DNA of 64,000 nucleotides, taken from contig OX411549.1 in assembly GCA_948146395.1 (NCBI GenBank), positions 38,921,692-38,985,691 on the forward strand, read 5' to 3'. Shown piece after piece: positions 11,402-22,165 of this stretch. Below the pieces are notes generated by a model. The model saw only the letters and a list, made by a program, of their open reading frames with translations. It ran no database searches and was not told the DNA's origin. The translations under genes were made by a program, and so were the position numbers. The stretch is from Fragum whitleyi (taxonomy: Eukaryota > Mollusca > Bivalvia > Cardiida > Cardiidae). How positions within the stretch are numbered: position 1 is the first letter of the stretch; each line of letters begins with the position of its first letter.

Positions 11402-11758
11402 CTATAGGGTTAATCCTTGCAACCTTGAGAAGACTTTGACAAAGTTTCGTGATGAGTAGACCATATTTGTGGCCTCTAGAGTGTTAACAAGAAAATTGTC
11501 TTTAATGCCCCTTTTCCCGTGATATGGCATGGATCCTTACTATTTTCGATAGGCTTCATCCTTGCGACCTGGAGAACATTCTGACCAAATTTCATGATGA
11601 TTGGACAATATTTTTGGCCTCTAGAGTGTAAACAAGAAAATTGTCTTTAAAGCCCCTTTTCTCTTGATATGGCACGGACCCTTCCAATTTTCGATAAGGT
11701 TCATCCTTGCGACCTGGTGAACATTCTGACCAAGTTTCATGATGATTGGTCCATATTT
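11402..11758 (-). repeat. Family B monomers, middle remnant of the reverse HINE-like element
   Basis: CTATAGGGTTAATCCTTGC continues the monomer broken at 5493. Two to three monomers follow up to CCATATTT at 11758, where the LINE begins. The monomer resumes with TTGTGGCCTCTAGAG at 16141. Confidence 0.75.
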
Positions 11759-12181
11759 CCTGAAAGCCGAAATGAATCATGGGAACAATGCGAGGACAAA
11801 GTTAGAGAGGTTATAGAACAGGATCTAGGTCTCGATTCTTCCAGTATAAGCTTTGAAAGGGTGCATAGGCTGCCGAGTAAATATTCTCCAAGGCCGATAA
11901 TAGCGAAGTTTTCCTTTTACAAGTCTAAAGATACAATTCTGAGAAAATACCGGGAGCTCGTTAAACAAAATAAATCAAATCCAGGGGAGACAATCACTGT
12001 GAGAATTACAGAGGACTTCACTGCCAGAGTCACTAATGCTAGAACAAAGTTATTTCCCTACATGAAACAGAGTATAGACGATGGACACAAGGCCTTTTTG
12101 AGATACGATAAATTGGTCATAGACGGAGTAGTGCATTATTATAATGAGGAAACTAAGAAAATAGTTCAAGTTAATGAATAG
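11759..12181 (+). pseudogene. LINE ORF1 C-terminal fragment (L1 ORF1p-like)
   Basis: Only the last 140 codons of ORF1 are present. An in-frame ATG at 11669 belongs to the flanking repeat, so the apparent start is accidental. The fragment contains RVHRLPSKYSPRPIIAKFSF and YKSKDTILRKYREL, which resemble the RNA-binding RRM/C-terminal half of L1-type ORF1 proteins (the Transposase_22 group). These coat the element RNA and act as nucleic-acid chaperones. It ends 54 bp before ORF2. The missing N-terminal half would have held a coiled coil. Because of the truncation this copy cannot make a normal ORF1 protein. Confidence 0.7.
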
Positions 12182-12235
12182 CGGTCTGGTCAACGCCCCA
12201 ACGTACAAATCATAGACCCAGTTAAAACATTACCT

Positions 12236-15200
12236 ATGAACCTTAAATTTTGTTCTTTTAATATAAAAGGCTTATATAAATATATAAATGACCCTGAATT
12301 TAATACCTATTGCCAATCTTTTGATATTGTATCGCTGGTTGAGACATGGAAAACAACTGAGAAAAATTATTCAATTAATCTCAATTGTTTTACTGAGTTC
12401 AATTATATCAGAAAGAAAAGTAAACATGCAATTAGGGGATCAGGTGGAATAACCGTTCTCATACGTAATGATCTGTTAAAAAGTAAAGTCATTCGTCGAA
12501 TTTGTACCGAATTATCTGAGGTAGTTGTATTTTTTATAGAGAAGAAACATTTTGATGTTGAGTTTGATATTATTTTAATGTTTCTTTATATTTCCCCTGA
12601 ATATTCAACATTTTATAAAGACAATGAAAATGGTATTGAATTATTGAGTGAAAAGATTATGCACGTATCTTCGGTTTATCCAAATGCGAGATTATTACTT
12701 GCAGGTGATTTTAATGCACGAACAGGCTGCATTGATGACTTTATAGAAAATGATGATATCAGTCATGTTTTTTATTGTAATGTTGATTATCCATCTGATA
12801 TATTTAATTTGAAGAGGAAGTCGAAAGACAATACTGTTAATAATTACGGATTATCCATGATAGATATGTGCAAAACCTTTAACATACATATTGGTAATGG
12901 TAGATTGGGTAAAGATAAGAACGGAGAATTTACATGTACGGCAAATGATGGGAAAAGTATTGTAGATTATTGCATTCTTTCGCCAAACATATTTCCGTAT
13001 GTATCTAATTTCTATGTTGACGACGAAACCTTTTCCGATCATTTCCCTTTAGTATTACATATCACATTAAAAAAGATTGATTTTGAATTAATTGAAAATA
13101 AGCATGATAATGTCACTATGTCGAAATACTGTTTTTACAAATGGGATGAAAGTAAAAAAGATGACTTTCTATCTAAATTTAACGAACATTTTACACGTTT
13201 CTGTGATAAACTTGAGACAGATAATTTAGATAATGTGAATCAAACTCTGAGTAAATTTTGTGAGATTTTCAAGCGTTCTGGAGACAAAATGAAATGTAAA
13301 GAATATAAACATTTTGACAATTTTATTTCCGGTCAACCAAAATGGTGGGATGAAAGTTGTTCCAGATTAAAAATTGATAAAAATTTAAAATTACGGAAAT
13401 TTAGAAATTCAAATGTTAAAGACGACTTTCTGCATTTTAGATCCGCTAGAAACTTATTCAAAGCAAAATGCAGAAGTAATCGACTTAGGTTTGAACGAAT
13501 GAATAGGGATAAATTATTCTCGGTAAGAAAGAATCCTAAAGAGTTCTGGAAAACTATAAAATTGAACTATAAAACCAAAGATACCGATTATAATAAGATA
13601 TCTAACAGCGAGTGGTTTTCATACTTTAAAGGACTTTACGAACAAAATTCATTGATTCAAAATCAAAATATATTGTCTCATATTATTTGCATAAATGATT
13701 GCACTGAACTGAATAAAGAAATAACATTACAAGAAGTTATCAAAAGCATTAAACAATTAAATTCTGGTAAATCACCCGGACCAGATGGCTTATGTTCAGA
13801 AATGTTTAAAGAAACCTGTTCAATTATTAGCCCGTTCCTCTGTCGAATATTCAATATAATATTCAATAGTGGGGTATATCCAAACAGTTGGAGTAAAAGC
13901 ATTATAGTACCAGTTCATAAAAAAGGCCCGAAAGATAATCCAAATAACTTCCGAGGCATATCTCTTACTAACAGTATCAGTAAAATATTTATAAGTGTTC
14001 TCACTGAAAGGTTAAATTCATGGGTCGAAAAATACAAAGTTATTCATGAGGCCCAAGCAGGGTTCAGGAATGGGTACAGTGTTACCGATAATACGTTTAC
14101 GTTACAATGTTTAGTTCAGAAATACCTATCAAAAAGAAAGGGCAGATTCTATTGTTTATTTGTGGACTTTAGTAAAGCATTCGATAGTATTAATCATGAT
14201 AAATTATGGGACTCTTTGGCTAGAAAAGGAATAGGCGGACTATTTTTAAATATATTTAAATCAATGTACGCACAGTTACAGTCAGCAGTTAAATCACATG
14301 AAAATTATCTTATAACACAGTTTTTCGCTTGTCAAATAGGTACTAGACAGGGTTGTCTAAGTTCTCCCAAAATATTTTCTCTGTTTATTAATGACCTTAT
14401 AGAGTTGTTAAAAAATCGATGTGGATCAGGAATCTTCTTAAATAATGAAATCGATGACATTTTAGCCTTATTATTTGCTGATGACGTTGCAAGTATATCT
14501 GATACAGTTAAGGGACTCCAAAAGCAAATAAATGTCATAGAGGAATTTTGTGATGCAACTGGAATGCAAATTAATTTAGATAAAACAAAAATAATTGTTT
14601 TTAGGAATGGTGGTATAGTTAATAAACATGAAATTTGGCACTATAAGGGTCGCGAAATTAACACAACGACTTACTACAAATATCTAGGCACAATCTTCAG
14701 CAGTCGTCTGTGTTGGTCTAAAGCTTTAGAAACACAAGCCTCTCAGGCTAGAAAAGCATGCTTCAGTATTTATAGTTATCAAAAGAAATTTGGTTATTTT
14801 AAGGCAATTGATGCATTCAAACTTTTTGATGCCATGGTTACACCAATACTCTGCTTTGGCTCTGAGATATGGGGCTACCGTTATTATGATATTATTGAAA
14901 GAGTCCATGTCCAATTTTGCAAACGTTTATGTTGCCTTAATAATAACACAGCCGATTTTCTTGTTCTAGGAGAGTGTGGAAGATATCCACTATCTATTCA
15001 CTATATTACACGATGTATAAAATATTGGACTCGCTTGATATCTATGCCTAATCACAGATACCCGAAACAAAGTTATAACATGCTGCGTTCTTTAGAAGAA
15101 GCAGGGAGAAAAAACTGGGTTTCAAACATCAAACAATTGCTTTTCGAAAATGGTTTTGGACACGCTTGGATTACCAATGAATTAGGTGATACACGCGCAT

Positions 15201-15685
15201 TTGTTAAGTTATTCAAGAGTAGACTTTTAGATATTTCATTACAAAATTGGTTCTCAAAAGTTCGATGTTCTTCAAAGGCGTATTATTATAGAGAATTTAA
15301 AACCCTACTTGATCCAGAACGTTACCTTGAAATTGATATGTCCTTTATCCTTAGACGAACTCTAGCAAATTTTAGATGTTCAAATCATCAATTAGAAATT
15401 GAAACGGGCAGATATGAACTAATTGATAAACAGTTTCGAATTTGCAAACTTTGTTTAAATAACAATATTTACACAATAGAAGATGAATATCACTTCCTCT
15501 TACTTTGTCCTTACTATGAGGATTTACGTAAAATATATTTTCCAAAAGTGTGGCTTAATTCATTGCCTACAAAAGAATTATATTTTGTTATAATGCAATG
15601 CCAAAATGACAAATTATTGCTTAATTTATCAAAGTATCTATCATCAGCATTTAAAGTTCGCCAAACACGATTAGAAGAATTATAA
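12236..15685 (+). CDS. LINE ORF2: endonuclease/reverse transcriptase, 1149 codons, open
   Basis: The single long ORF has no internal stop. An APE-type endonuclease lies at about residues 1-275, with CSFNIKGL at the start, AGDFNARTG at about 156-164 and SDHFPL near 268. It nicks target DNA. The reverse transcriptase lies at about 480-790, with SGKSPGPDG, VPVHKKGPKDNPNNFRGI, FVDFSKAFDSINHDKLW, GTRQGCLSSPKIFSLFIND and the catalytic FADD at about 747-750. Near the C terminus a Cys/His cluster, C-x2-C-x12-H-x4-C (1070, 1073, 1086, 1091), probably binds nucleic acid. The start is the first ATG after ORF1 and directly precedes the endonuclease fold. Full length and intact motifs suggest a recent insertion. 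The ORF1 type points to the L1/Tx1 side of the LINE tree, but the clade is not settled here. Confidence 0.92.
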   Translation: MNLKFCSFNIKGLYKYINDPEFNTYCQSFDIVSLVETWKTTEKNYSINLNCFTEFNYIRKKSKHAIRGSGGITVLIRNDLLKSKVIRRICTELSEVVVFFIEKKHFDVEFDIILMFLYISPEYSTFYKDNENGIELLSEKIMHVSSVYPNARLLLAGDFNARTGCIDDFIENDDISHVFYCNVDYPSDIFNLKRKSKDNTVNNYGLSMIDMCKTFNIHIGNGRLGKDKNGEFTCTANDGKSIVDYCILSPNIFPYVSNFYVDDETFSDHFPLVLHITLKKIDFELIENKHDNVTMSKYCFYKWDESKKDDFLSKFNEHFTRFCDKLETDNLDNVNQTLSKFCEIFKRSGDKMKCKEYKHFDNFISGQPKWWDESCSRLKIDKNLKLRKFRNSNVKDDFLHFRSARNLFKAKCRSNRLRFERMNRDKLFSVRKNPKEFWKTIKLNYKTKDTDYNKISNSEWFSYFKGLYEQNSLIQNQNILSHIICINDCTELNKEITLQEVIKSIKQLNSGKSPGPDGLCSEMFKETCSIISPFLCRIFNIIFNSGVYPNSWSKSIIVPVHKKGPKDNPNNFRGISLTNSISKIFISVLTERLNSWVEKYKVIHEAQAGFRNGYSVTDNTFTLQCLVQKYLSKRKGRFYCLFVDFSKAFDSINHDKLWDSLARKGIGGLFLNIFKSMYAQLQSAVKSHENYLITQFFACQIGTRQGCLSSPKIFSLFINDLIELLKNRCGSGIFLNNEIDDILALLFADDVASISDTVKGLQKQINVIEEFCDATGMQINLDKTKIIVFRNGGIVNKHEIWHYKGREINTTTYYKYLGTIFSSRLCWSKALETQASQARKACFSIYSYQKKFGYFKAIDAFKLFDAMVTPILCFGSEIWGYRYYDIIERVHVQFCKRLCCLNNNTADFLVLGECGRYPLSIHYITRCIKYWTRLISMPNHRYPKQSYNMLRSLEEAGRKNWVSNIKQLLFENGFGHAWITNELGDTRAFVKLFKSRLLDISLQNWFSKVRCSSKAYYYREFKTLLDPERYLEIDMSFILRRTLANFRCSNHQLEIETGRYELIDKQFRICKLCLNNNIYTIEDEYHFLLLCPYYEDLRKIYFPKVWLNSLPTKELYFVIMQCQNDKLLLNLSKYLSSAFKVRQTRLEEL

Positions 15686-16138
15686 GTGTTAATTGACTGA
15701 ATTCTTAATCTTTTATACTTTCATCTTTATCAAGTAAAACTAATCTCAATATAGAATTTCTAAAAATACATTTTGTATTCTATACATGTATTTATAAATA
15801 TATACATAAATGCTACACACCAAGCTATTAAATTGTTTAACAATGTCATGATATTTACTGTAAGTGAAATACTAGTAATCATTTACATTTCTCAATGACT
15901 ATTATTAAATAGTTTTAAAGGATTGTGTTGATGATGGTGGAATTTCAGATAAAAATAGAAAATATCCAAATATAGTAAATAATAACAAAAACATGAATCA
16001 AACAACAGTAAGCTATAAAAATTGCAGGAATATGTTACTCTCTATGAATATATATGCTCTGTTTGTATGATATTATGGGCCGGTGGCCTAAATTATTCGC
16101 AAATAAATTTGTTCATTGTTGTTCATTGTTCATTGTTC

Positions 16139-16248
16139 ATTTGTGGCCTCTAGAGTGTAAACACCTAAATTGTTGACGTCTGACGACGCACGACGGACAT
16201 CCAATGATCACAAAAGCTCACCTTGAGCACGATGTGCTCAGGTGAGCT
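16139..16248 (-). mobile_element. Head end of the reverse family B HINE-like element
   Basis: The monomer resumes after the LINE (GTGGCCTCTAGAGTGTAAAC). Then come ACGACGCACGACGGACATCC (the microsatellite in reverse) and the reversed head hairpin AGCTCACCTTGAGCAC...GTGCTCAGGTGAGCT, ending at 16248. Together with 5041-5493 and 11402-11758 this defines the oldest layer in the nest. Confidence 0.75.
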
Positions 16249-16253
16249 TAAAA

Positions 16254-16615
16254 GCTTTGAGTGACGCACTTAAAATACACCCACTCTTAATACTAAGCTT
16301 AATAGCGTGTAAAAGGGGTGATTCCAAGGAGGGGATATTAGGTAATTCATCCCACAAATCATCTCTGTAGCTTTTTCCCTCATAGCTAATATTTTGTTGT
16401 TAAGCTAAATTAATCAACTATGAAACCCTTCATGGAATGAACCGTAAGTAAAATTAATAATCAGAGAAAATTAGAAGCTCAATTTATGCCAGCATTTTTC
16501 TAAACAAACTGCAAAATGGATATGAATTAGGACATAGATAAGTTTTGCAAATTCTGTTAAGATACAATCCGGGCAGAACCGCTCCAATTGTGCTTCTGCA
16601 CAATTAAAAATCAAC
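16254..16615 (+). repeat. Left arm of a long inverted repeat
   Basis: The arm pairs with the reverse complement of 21745-22165. Shared words include GGTAATTCATCCCACAA, TTTTTCCCTCATAG, CCTTCATGGAATG, AATTTATGCCAGC and CGGGCAGAACC, in the same order. It ends in a palindrome, AATTGTGC-TTCT-GCACAATT. The two arms may be the termini of one 5.9 kb element or two inverted copies of a dispersed repeat. Confidence 0.7.
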
Positions 16616-16621
16616 ACAAAA

Positions 16622-17816
16622 ACAAGTAGACAATGATGGTCCTATATCGCTCACCAGAGTAAGTCACTCATAACTTTTTAACCATTTTATGAATACCAGA
16701 ATTTGTTTGATTAATATTTAGGGTGGTTTGAAATCGTCCTACTGCAATTTATTTATTTTTTTTAATTTTGGTACATTTTCAACGTTCTCTTACCATGGCA
16801 AGTTCTTTTAACAACTTTAGTAGACCTACACGCTAAGAACATTCTTGCTAAGTTTTAAAATTGATTGGCCTTATGGTTAAGGAGGAAATTAATTTGTTCA
16901 AAGTTTTTTTGTTATTTATGCCATTTTCAGCCTTTTCGTTACCATGGAAAGAATAGTTATTGATAAAATGAAATTCCTTTAACAACTTTTGAAGAACTTC
17001 ATCCTAGGATCATCCCTGCAAAGTTTCAGCTTGATGCCGAGTGGTTTAGGAGGAGAAGACTTTTTTGGCCATTTTCGGCCATTTTTCAGATAGGCCATTT
17101 CCGTGGAAACCAGAGTTTTTGATGAAATAAAATTGTTTTAACAACTTTTAAAGAACTTTACCAAAAGATCATCCCTGCCAAGTTAAAGCTTGATTGGCTT
17201 TTTGGTTTGGGAGGAGAAGATTTTTTTTCTAATATTATCAGTCATTTTTGGCCATTTTTCAGACATTCCGTTACCATTGCAACCAGAGTTTTTGATAAAA
17301 TTCAATTCTTTCAACAACTTTTGGGTGGTTTCACACAAGGATCATCCCTGCAAAGTTTCAGCTTGATTGGCCTTGTGGTTTAGGAGAGGAAGATTTTTTT
17401 CTAAAATTTTCAGCCATTTGCGCCCATTTTTCAGATTTTCCGTTTCCAAAGAAACTAGAGTTTTTGATCAAATAAAGTTCTTTGAACAACTTTTGAAGAG
17501 CTTCACCCAAGGAACATCCCTGCAAAATGTTTCAGCTTGATTGGCCTTGTGGTACAGAAGGAGAAGATTTTTTTCTAATTATTTCGGGCATTTTGGGCCT
17601 CGATGTAACCATGACAACCAGAGTTTTTGATGAAATCTAATTATTTTCTCAACTTTTTAAGTTGCAGCTTGATTGGCCCAGCGGTTAAGGAGGAGAAGAT
17701 GTTTAAAGAAATGTTGACGGACGGACGGACAGATAGACGGACGGACGATGGACGGACGGTGTGTGATCACAATAGCTCACCTTGAGTACTTTGTGCTCTT
17801 TGTGCTGAGGTGAGCT
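16622..17816 (-). mobile_element. HINE-like element with family C monomers, reverse
   Basis: Reading the minus strand, the head hairpin (17775-17816) is followed by a GTCCGTC microsatellite (17720-17760). About six monomers of about 150-170 bp follow, marked on the plus strand by ACCAGAGTTTTTGATGAAAT, CCCTGCAAAGTTTCAGCTTGATTGG and TTAGGAGGAGAAGA. The tail GGTGAGCGATATAGGACCATCATTG ends in ACTTGT at 16622. No ORF is present. The element interrupts sequence just inside the left inverted-repeat arm. Confidence 0.75.
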
Positions 17817-18619
17817 AAAAACAGTGTCTTGCAATTAAATTTTATGCAACACGTCACTTTTACGTAGATAAAGAATCTTCTAATACCAACTGTATTGGCG
17901 AGATTTTAATTGTTCCTTATTAATATAGTTGTTTGTGCTGTTTGTTGATGTGTACAGTGAAGTTACTAATTTTTCATTAAAAGTAATCAGCACATTCTTA
18001 GTTAAACTTAGAGTATTTTTATTACATATGGAGTAAATAGTACATGTACAAAAAACGGCGTCTGCTTGACCGGTCCAGGAACTTACCTAATTTTCATTGT
18101 TGTGACCCTTTTCTGTGATGGGTCACACATAGGCTGAACAAAAGGAAAAATGATGTAATTCCTTTAAAGTATGCTTTTACATTGGAACTTGCCAAACTAG
18201 GGTCGAAACATTTTACATTGATCTCATATATACATGGATAGATTCCTTTTTCGTCACCGGAATTCCAACAGAAACATGCACCTTCAGTCATTTTAGTGTT
18301 TTGGAAAGTTATTGTTAGTATTTATGTTATATTGAATACACTTTAGTACAAACTGCAGAATAGCAGTTAATAATGATTTCCAGAAAGCATTCATACAAGG
18401 TACCTGAATACACATAGTATTTTACAGTAGGTCTTATCTTCAAAGTTTTTCAAAAGTTAGCCTTATGCCTAGAAAAACATTCAATACACACTTTCACTTT
18501 GGGGTCACGAAAGGGATTTTGTCACGCAAAGCCGACGTCATAATGCCATCATTGTGTCGGCCCCTTTTTCGGTGACCAAAATTGGTTTATCGGCCATAAG
18601 AAACAGGGGTCGTCGTGTC
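17817..18619. other. Anonymous sequence
   Basis: No gene is supported. Short ORFs such as 18094-18291 (minus) have no motif. Confidence 0.4.
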
Positions 18620-19180
18620 TTGTTTTCTTTAAACATCTTCTCCAATACCGGTTTCTTCAGTAAGTCATTATAAAGTAGAACGGTTTAGATCCATTCTCTC
18701 TCTTTTCCAATCTCAACTGTTCAAGATTTAATTAAATTGATATTACAGACATGCATAAAATAAGTACCTTCTTAACACACCTGAGCACAACTTGTTCGAG
18801 TCAATTTTTGTCCTTGCCACGCATTATTATCATCATCCAATTGCACGTGATTTGTGTCATTCGGAAGTCTCCGCTAAATCGTTTTAAAAGCGAGTTTTAG
18901 GATAGGCTTAAAAAAAATTGGTGAAACCTCGATAAATCGCGAAGGTTGTTTTTTGTCTAAAAATTCTTAAATCATCTTCCTCCAATTAAATCATATTTTT
19001 TTTCTTTTCACTAAACGTTTAACAAATATTTCCTCTTATTAAACCTTCAAAAAATTGAAACTTTGCAGAGGTGTTCCTTAATTAAATGTATACCAAAGTC
19101 ATGAAAAGAATTTAATTCCATCAATTACTCTGGTTTTTATGGTAAAAGAAAGGCTGAAAATTAGGAAAAATAACTTAAAT
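18620..19180 (+). repeat. Headless HINE-like internal segment
   Basis: 18628-18931 is colinear with 50890-51200: shared GTTTCTTCAGTAAGTC, ACATGCAT, CACCTGAGCACA/CGCCTGAGCACA, CCACGCATT and TCGGAAGTCTC. It is followed by a family C monomer (ATTGAAACTTTGCAGAGGTGTTCC at about 19053). It is therefore an internal part of the tandem-repeat elements that has lost its head hairpin. Confidence 0.55.
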
Positions 19181-20430
19181 ACCACTTATGCCAAATCAGG
19201 AGGTGTAGAGGCTTATCATTTTGCAAGTGGCACAAAGTGATCGTCCACTATAAATGTTGTTAATTCACATCAAAGCTCCGCCCGGAACCACGAAATTGTA
19301 TATAGAAATTAAGACGGATTAAAAAATATATATTTGATATTTCACAAGTGAAACTAGTAGATACATCTCTGCAAGTTACCCCGTACCTCTTATAGACTTG
19401 GCTCAGATACACCTAATCGTAGGTTGAAACAAGATGTGAATCTTTAAAGTATCACTTTCTTTCATACCAGCGCTCATTCAATCCAAAAACCCAATCCAAC
19501 TAATCAAAAAAGCCCCAAAATTGTTAAAAAAAAAAAAAACACGCTTCGAAATCCCTTTTAACGCTCCAAATTTCATTAAAATCGATCAATATATTGTATG
19601 TGTGGATTTTTTAATGCCTCATTTGTCCTTGAAGACACAAAAACAGTACCCAGATATTAATAAGAGGGACAATTAACTATCGCTAATTTCAGCAAATTGG
19701 ACGCGATATTGTATTTCTTTAGAAATAACTTATTTTACTCATTCAATTTCGGTTCAGAATTCTTTCAAAAGTCATTCACCTTTTTCATCCACGATGTTCT
19801 AAACTGTATTTAATGTAGATTTATATAATTTTACATGATAAAGCAGAATACTTTAAATACATTAAGTTCTCAGTACTTCGCACACTGGTGGCTCGTAGGT
19901 ATGTTTTTCTTTGTTCAAATTCGAAAGAAATCGGATATGTACTTTTATCATTGTCTCTGTACTTTTAAGACCCTTTGTGCTGGAAAAATTATCAGATTAA
20001 GATATAAAATGACTTCATAAAAAATTGCAAAATTCATGTCATTGTAAAAATAGCTGTGAAGCAGACTTTATTTCACACAGAAACGTCTAGGAAAAGCATT
20101 ATAATACAAAAAGGTTATTTATTGCATTTTTTAATGCATAGAAAACAGCAGAACTTTTGCATAAAAAGGATAGATTTTGCCCTTCCCACTTCATTCGAAC
20201 TTATCAAGCTGAAAATTTACAGTATTGCAGCCGAGAAGGTATTTTCTATTTTACTTATATGTAGATATTTCAAACTTGTATTTAATTCATATTTATTGCT
20301 TTTACAATTTCCGAAATAAACAACGTGTAAAGTGTGTCAGTCGTAGTTCTAATGTTTTATGACGAGCCAACGAGTTGATATATTTTGATTCTAAACATTT
20401 TCATTATAAGTCTTTAGGGATTCAGCCGAT
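19181..20430. other. Anonymous sequence
   Basis: AT-rich and without supported genes or repeats. ORFs at 19835-20020 and 20056-20319 are short, AT-driven and lack motifs. Confidence 0.4.
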
Positions 20431-20520
20431 CTTGGTTAGCTCATCGATAACGTACCGGGGTCGTAAGTTCGACCCCCAACTTGGTCTACTTCCATTCGAT
20501 ATTTGACAAAAGTCAATGTG
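20431..20520 (+). repeat. tRNA-like SINE head (different from the 8573 family)
   Basis: TGGTTAGCTCATCGATAA looks like a polymerase III A box and AGTTCGACCCCC (about 20466-20477) like a B box. The spacing of about 32 bp is shorter than in a real tRNA, and no acceptor stem closes, so a functional tRNA gene is unlikely. The following 300 bp (to about 20800) may be the SINE body. No second copy is in the window to confirm it. Confidence 0.4.
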
Positions 20521-21744
20521 TCATGAATCATTTGTCTCCAACCAATCGGTGTAAAGTAGTGCGCTAATGTTGGAAGGGCAGCTGGTGGCTCGGATGAAAT
20601 GTTGCGGTTGTTCATGTATGAAAAACTATGGGTAGGTAAGTCCAAGGGTTGGTAGCGAGATTTAGGGAATCTTGGTAACATCTTAACAGATTCCCTTATG
20701 ATTTTTATTAGGTACCACATTTGTAGACTTAACAAAAGCCGAAGCCATGTCTCAGCTGTATCGTTTTGGTATAAACTGAGGTGTAAACTACGATACCCCA
20801 AAAATTAAAATAAACTTTTTGTCTAAAATGGAAAATATATTTTGCACAAATATTTGTAAATGAATATCAGAAAACCTTTCAGAAATGCTCATGAGCTAGC
20901 CATTATTTTAACCGTCTGATTTGAAAAAGAATTCAGTAAGAATGTATGTCATATTTTTAATTTTTTTATTTATTAAAATTGGCTAACAAAATGTTTCAGT
21001 CAAGAAGTTATCTTTAATAATGATGTCGTCTTTTTCTGTCAAATAGCCAAATTAGTTTACTTTCGAGCATACAAGAATATTATTTATATCTTTGATATTT
21101 TTAAGCTGATGTCAGTTAGAACCCATACTTCTGCACAAAAATATACAAAAAACAAATATTTCATCTAAAGATGAATCAGTAGTTCATGCAGGAATCCTGG
21201 TAAATTGACGATTTCACCAATGCCATTTATAAAAAAATTTCAAAACTAAAAAATATGTACATTACATTAAAACAGATATCCGTATCTTCGAAAATTTAAT
21301 GGTAAAGTAGATGTTAATTATTTGACTTTGGATTTCTTTTTCATAAGTTTTACTTCACAAATTGCAAATTTGCTCAGAAATTGTGAAAATAAACAATATG
21401 TCACATCCTTATTTATTTGGTTATATCACTTGTCTCATCATTTATGATATTGGGTTATTTGACTCAAATATAACCATTTTATTAAATGGTGTGACTTAGT
21501 GACGTTTTTTAAAGAAATTTTATTTGAGAAATCCATTTCAAAAAAAATATAAAAAATTAAATTAATAAATAAACAAATAAATAAATATAAATAAAAGAAA
21601 TCGAAAAAATCTTTGGATAATGGTAACGTATCTTACAAATTTACAATAAAAACGCTCTTTACGCGGTTGATAAAAGTATTTTGAAAAAAAATAGGGCCTA
21701 AACCCCGACCCTTTACAATTTGGACCTGTCTAAACATTTGTTAT
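20521..21744. other. Anonymous AT-rich sequence
   Basis: Nothing coding is supported. An A/T-rich low-complexity run (AAATAAATA-type) lies at about 21540-21600. A 121-codon minus ORF at 20436-20801 overlaps the SINE-like segment and is probably chance. Confidence 0.4.
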
Positions 21745-22165
21745 CAATTGTGCGGAAGCACAATTAGAGTGGTTCTGCCCGGGTTGTGTCCAATGAAAAA
21801 TTGCAAAATAACCTTTTTTCCAACTCATATCAATTTTGTAAACAGTTTGTTTCGAAAATTGCTGGCATAAATTGAGCTTCTTTTTTTCTCTGGTTGTTAA
21901 TTAGTGTTTTATTTACAGTGCATTCCATGAAGGGTTTAATAGTTCATTAATTTAGCTTAAAATAGAATATTAACATTATTTTACTAAAATGCAGTTGTAA
22001 ATTTGCACTTCGTACCTATGAGGGAAAAAGCTGCAGAGATGGATTGTGGGATGAATTACCTAATACCCTCTCTTTGGAATAACCCCTTATAATTCACCTA
22101 TTAACCTCTTCACTATTTACAAAGTGTAAGTGCATTGTGTCACTCTTCACTCTTTAGCTTTATCT
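21745..22165 (-). repeat. Right arm of the long inverted repeat
   Basis: This is the reverse-complement counterpart of 16254-16615, starting at the palindrome AATTGTGC-GGAA-GCACAATT and running through GATGAATTACCTAATA. Similarity continues, weaker, to about 22165 (GTGTCACTCTTCAC against the left arm's GAGTGACGCAC). Confidence 0.7.

Larger units (their letters stand above)
11759..16138 (+). mobile_element. 5'-truncated LINE inserted in a family B monomer
   Basis: Both junctions can be read because the target monomer is known from neighbouring copies. The left flank ends CCATATTT (11758) and the right flank restarts ATTTGTGGCC (16139), giving a probable short target duplication ATTT. The element begins inside ORF1, carries a complete ORF2, then about 450 bp of AT-rich 3' UTR. 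It ends in a short tandem of TTGTTCA-type units (about 16109-16140) rather than a plain poly(A). Truncation at the 5' end with target duplication is normal for LINE insertion by target-primed reverse transcription. Confidence 0.85.

Noticed and set aside
11669..12181. Complete 170-codon protein starting at 11669
   Set aside because: The first 30 codons are family B monomer sequence; the LINE begins at 11759, so the start codon is accidental.
17700..17760. GACGGACG microsatellite as an independent locus
   Set aside because: The same microsatellite lies directly behind the head hairpin in many of these elements, so it is part of the element.
20436..20801. 121-codon minus-strand ORF
   Set aside because: Overlaps a SINE-like tRNA head and shows no protein family features.
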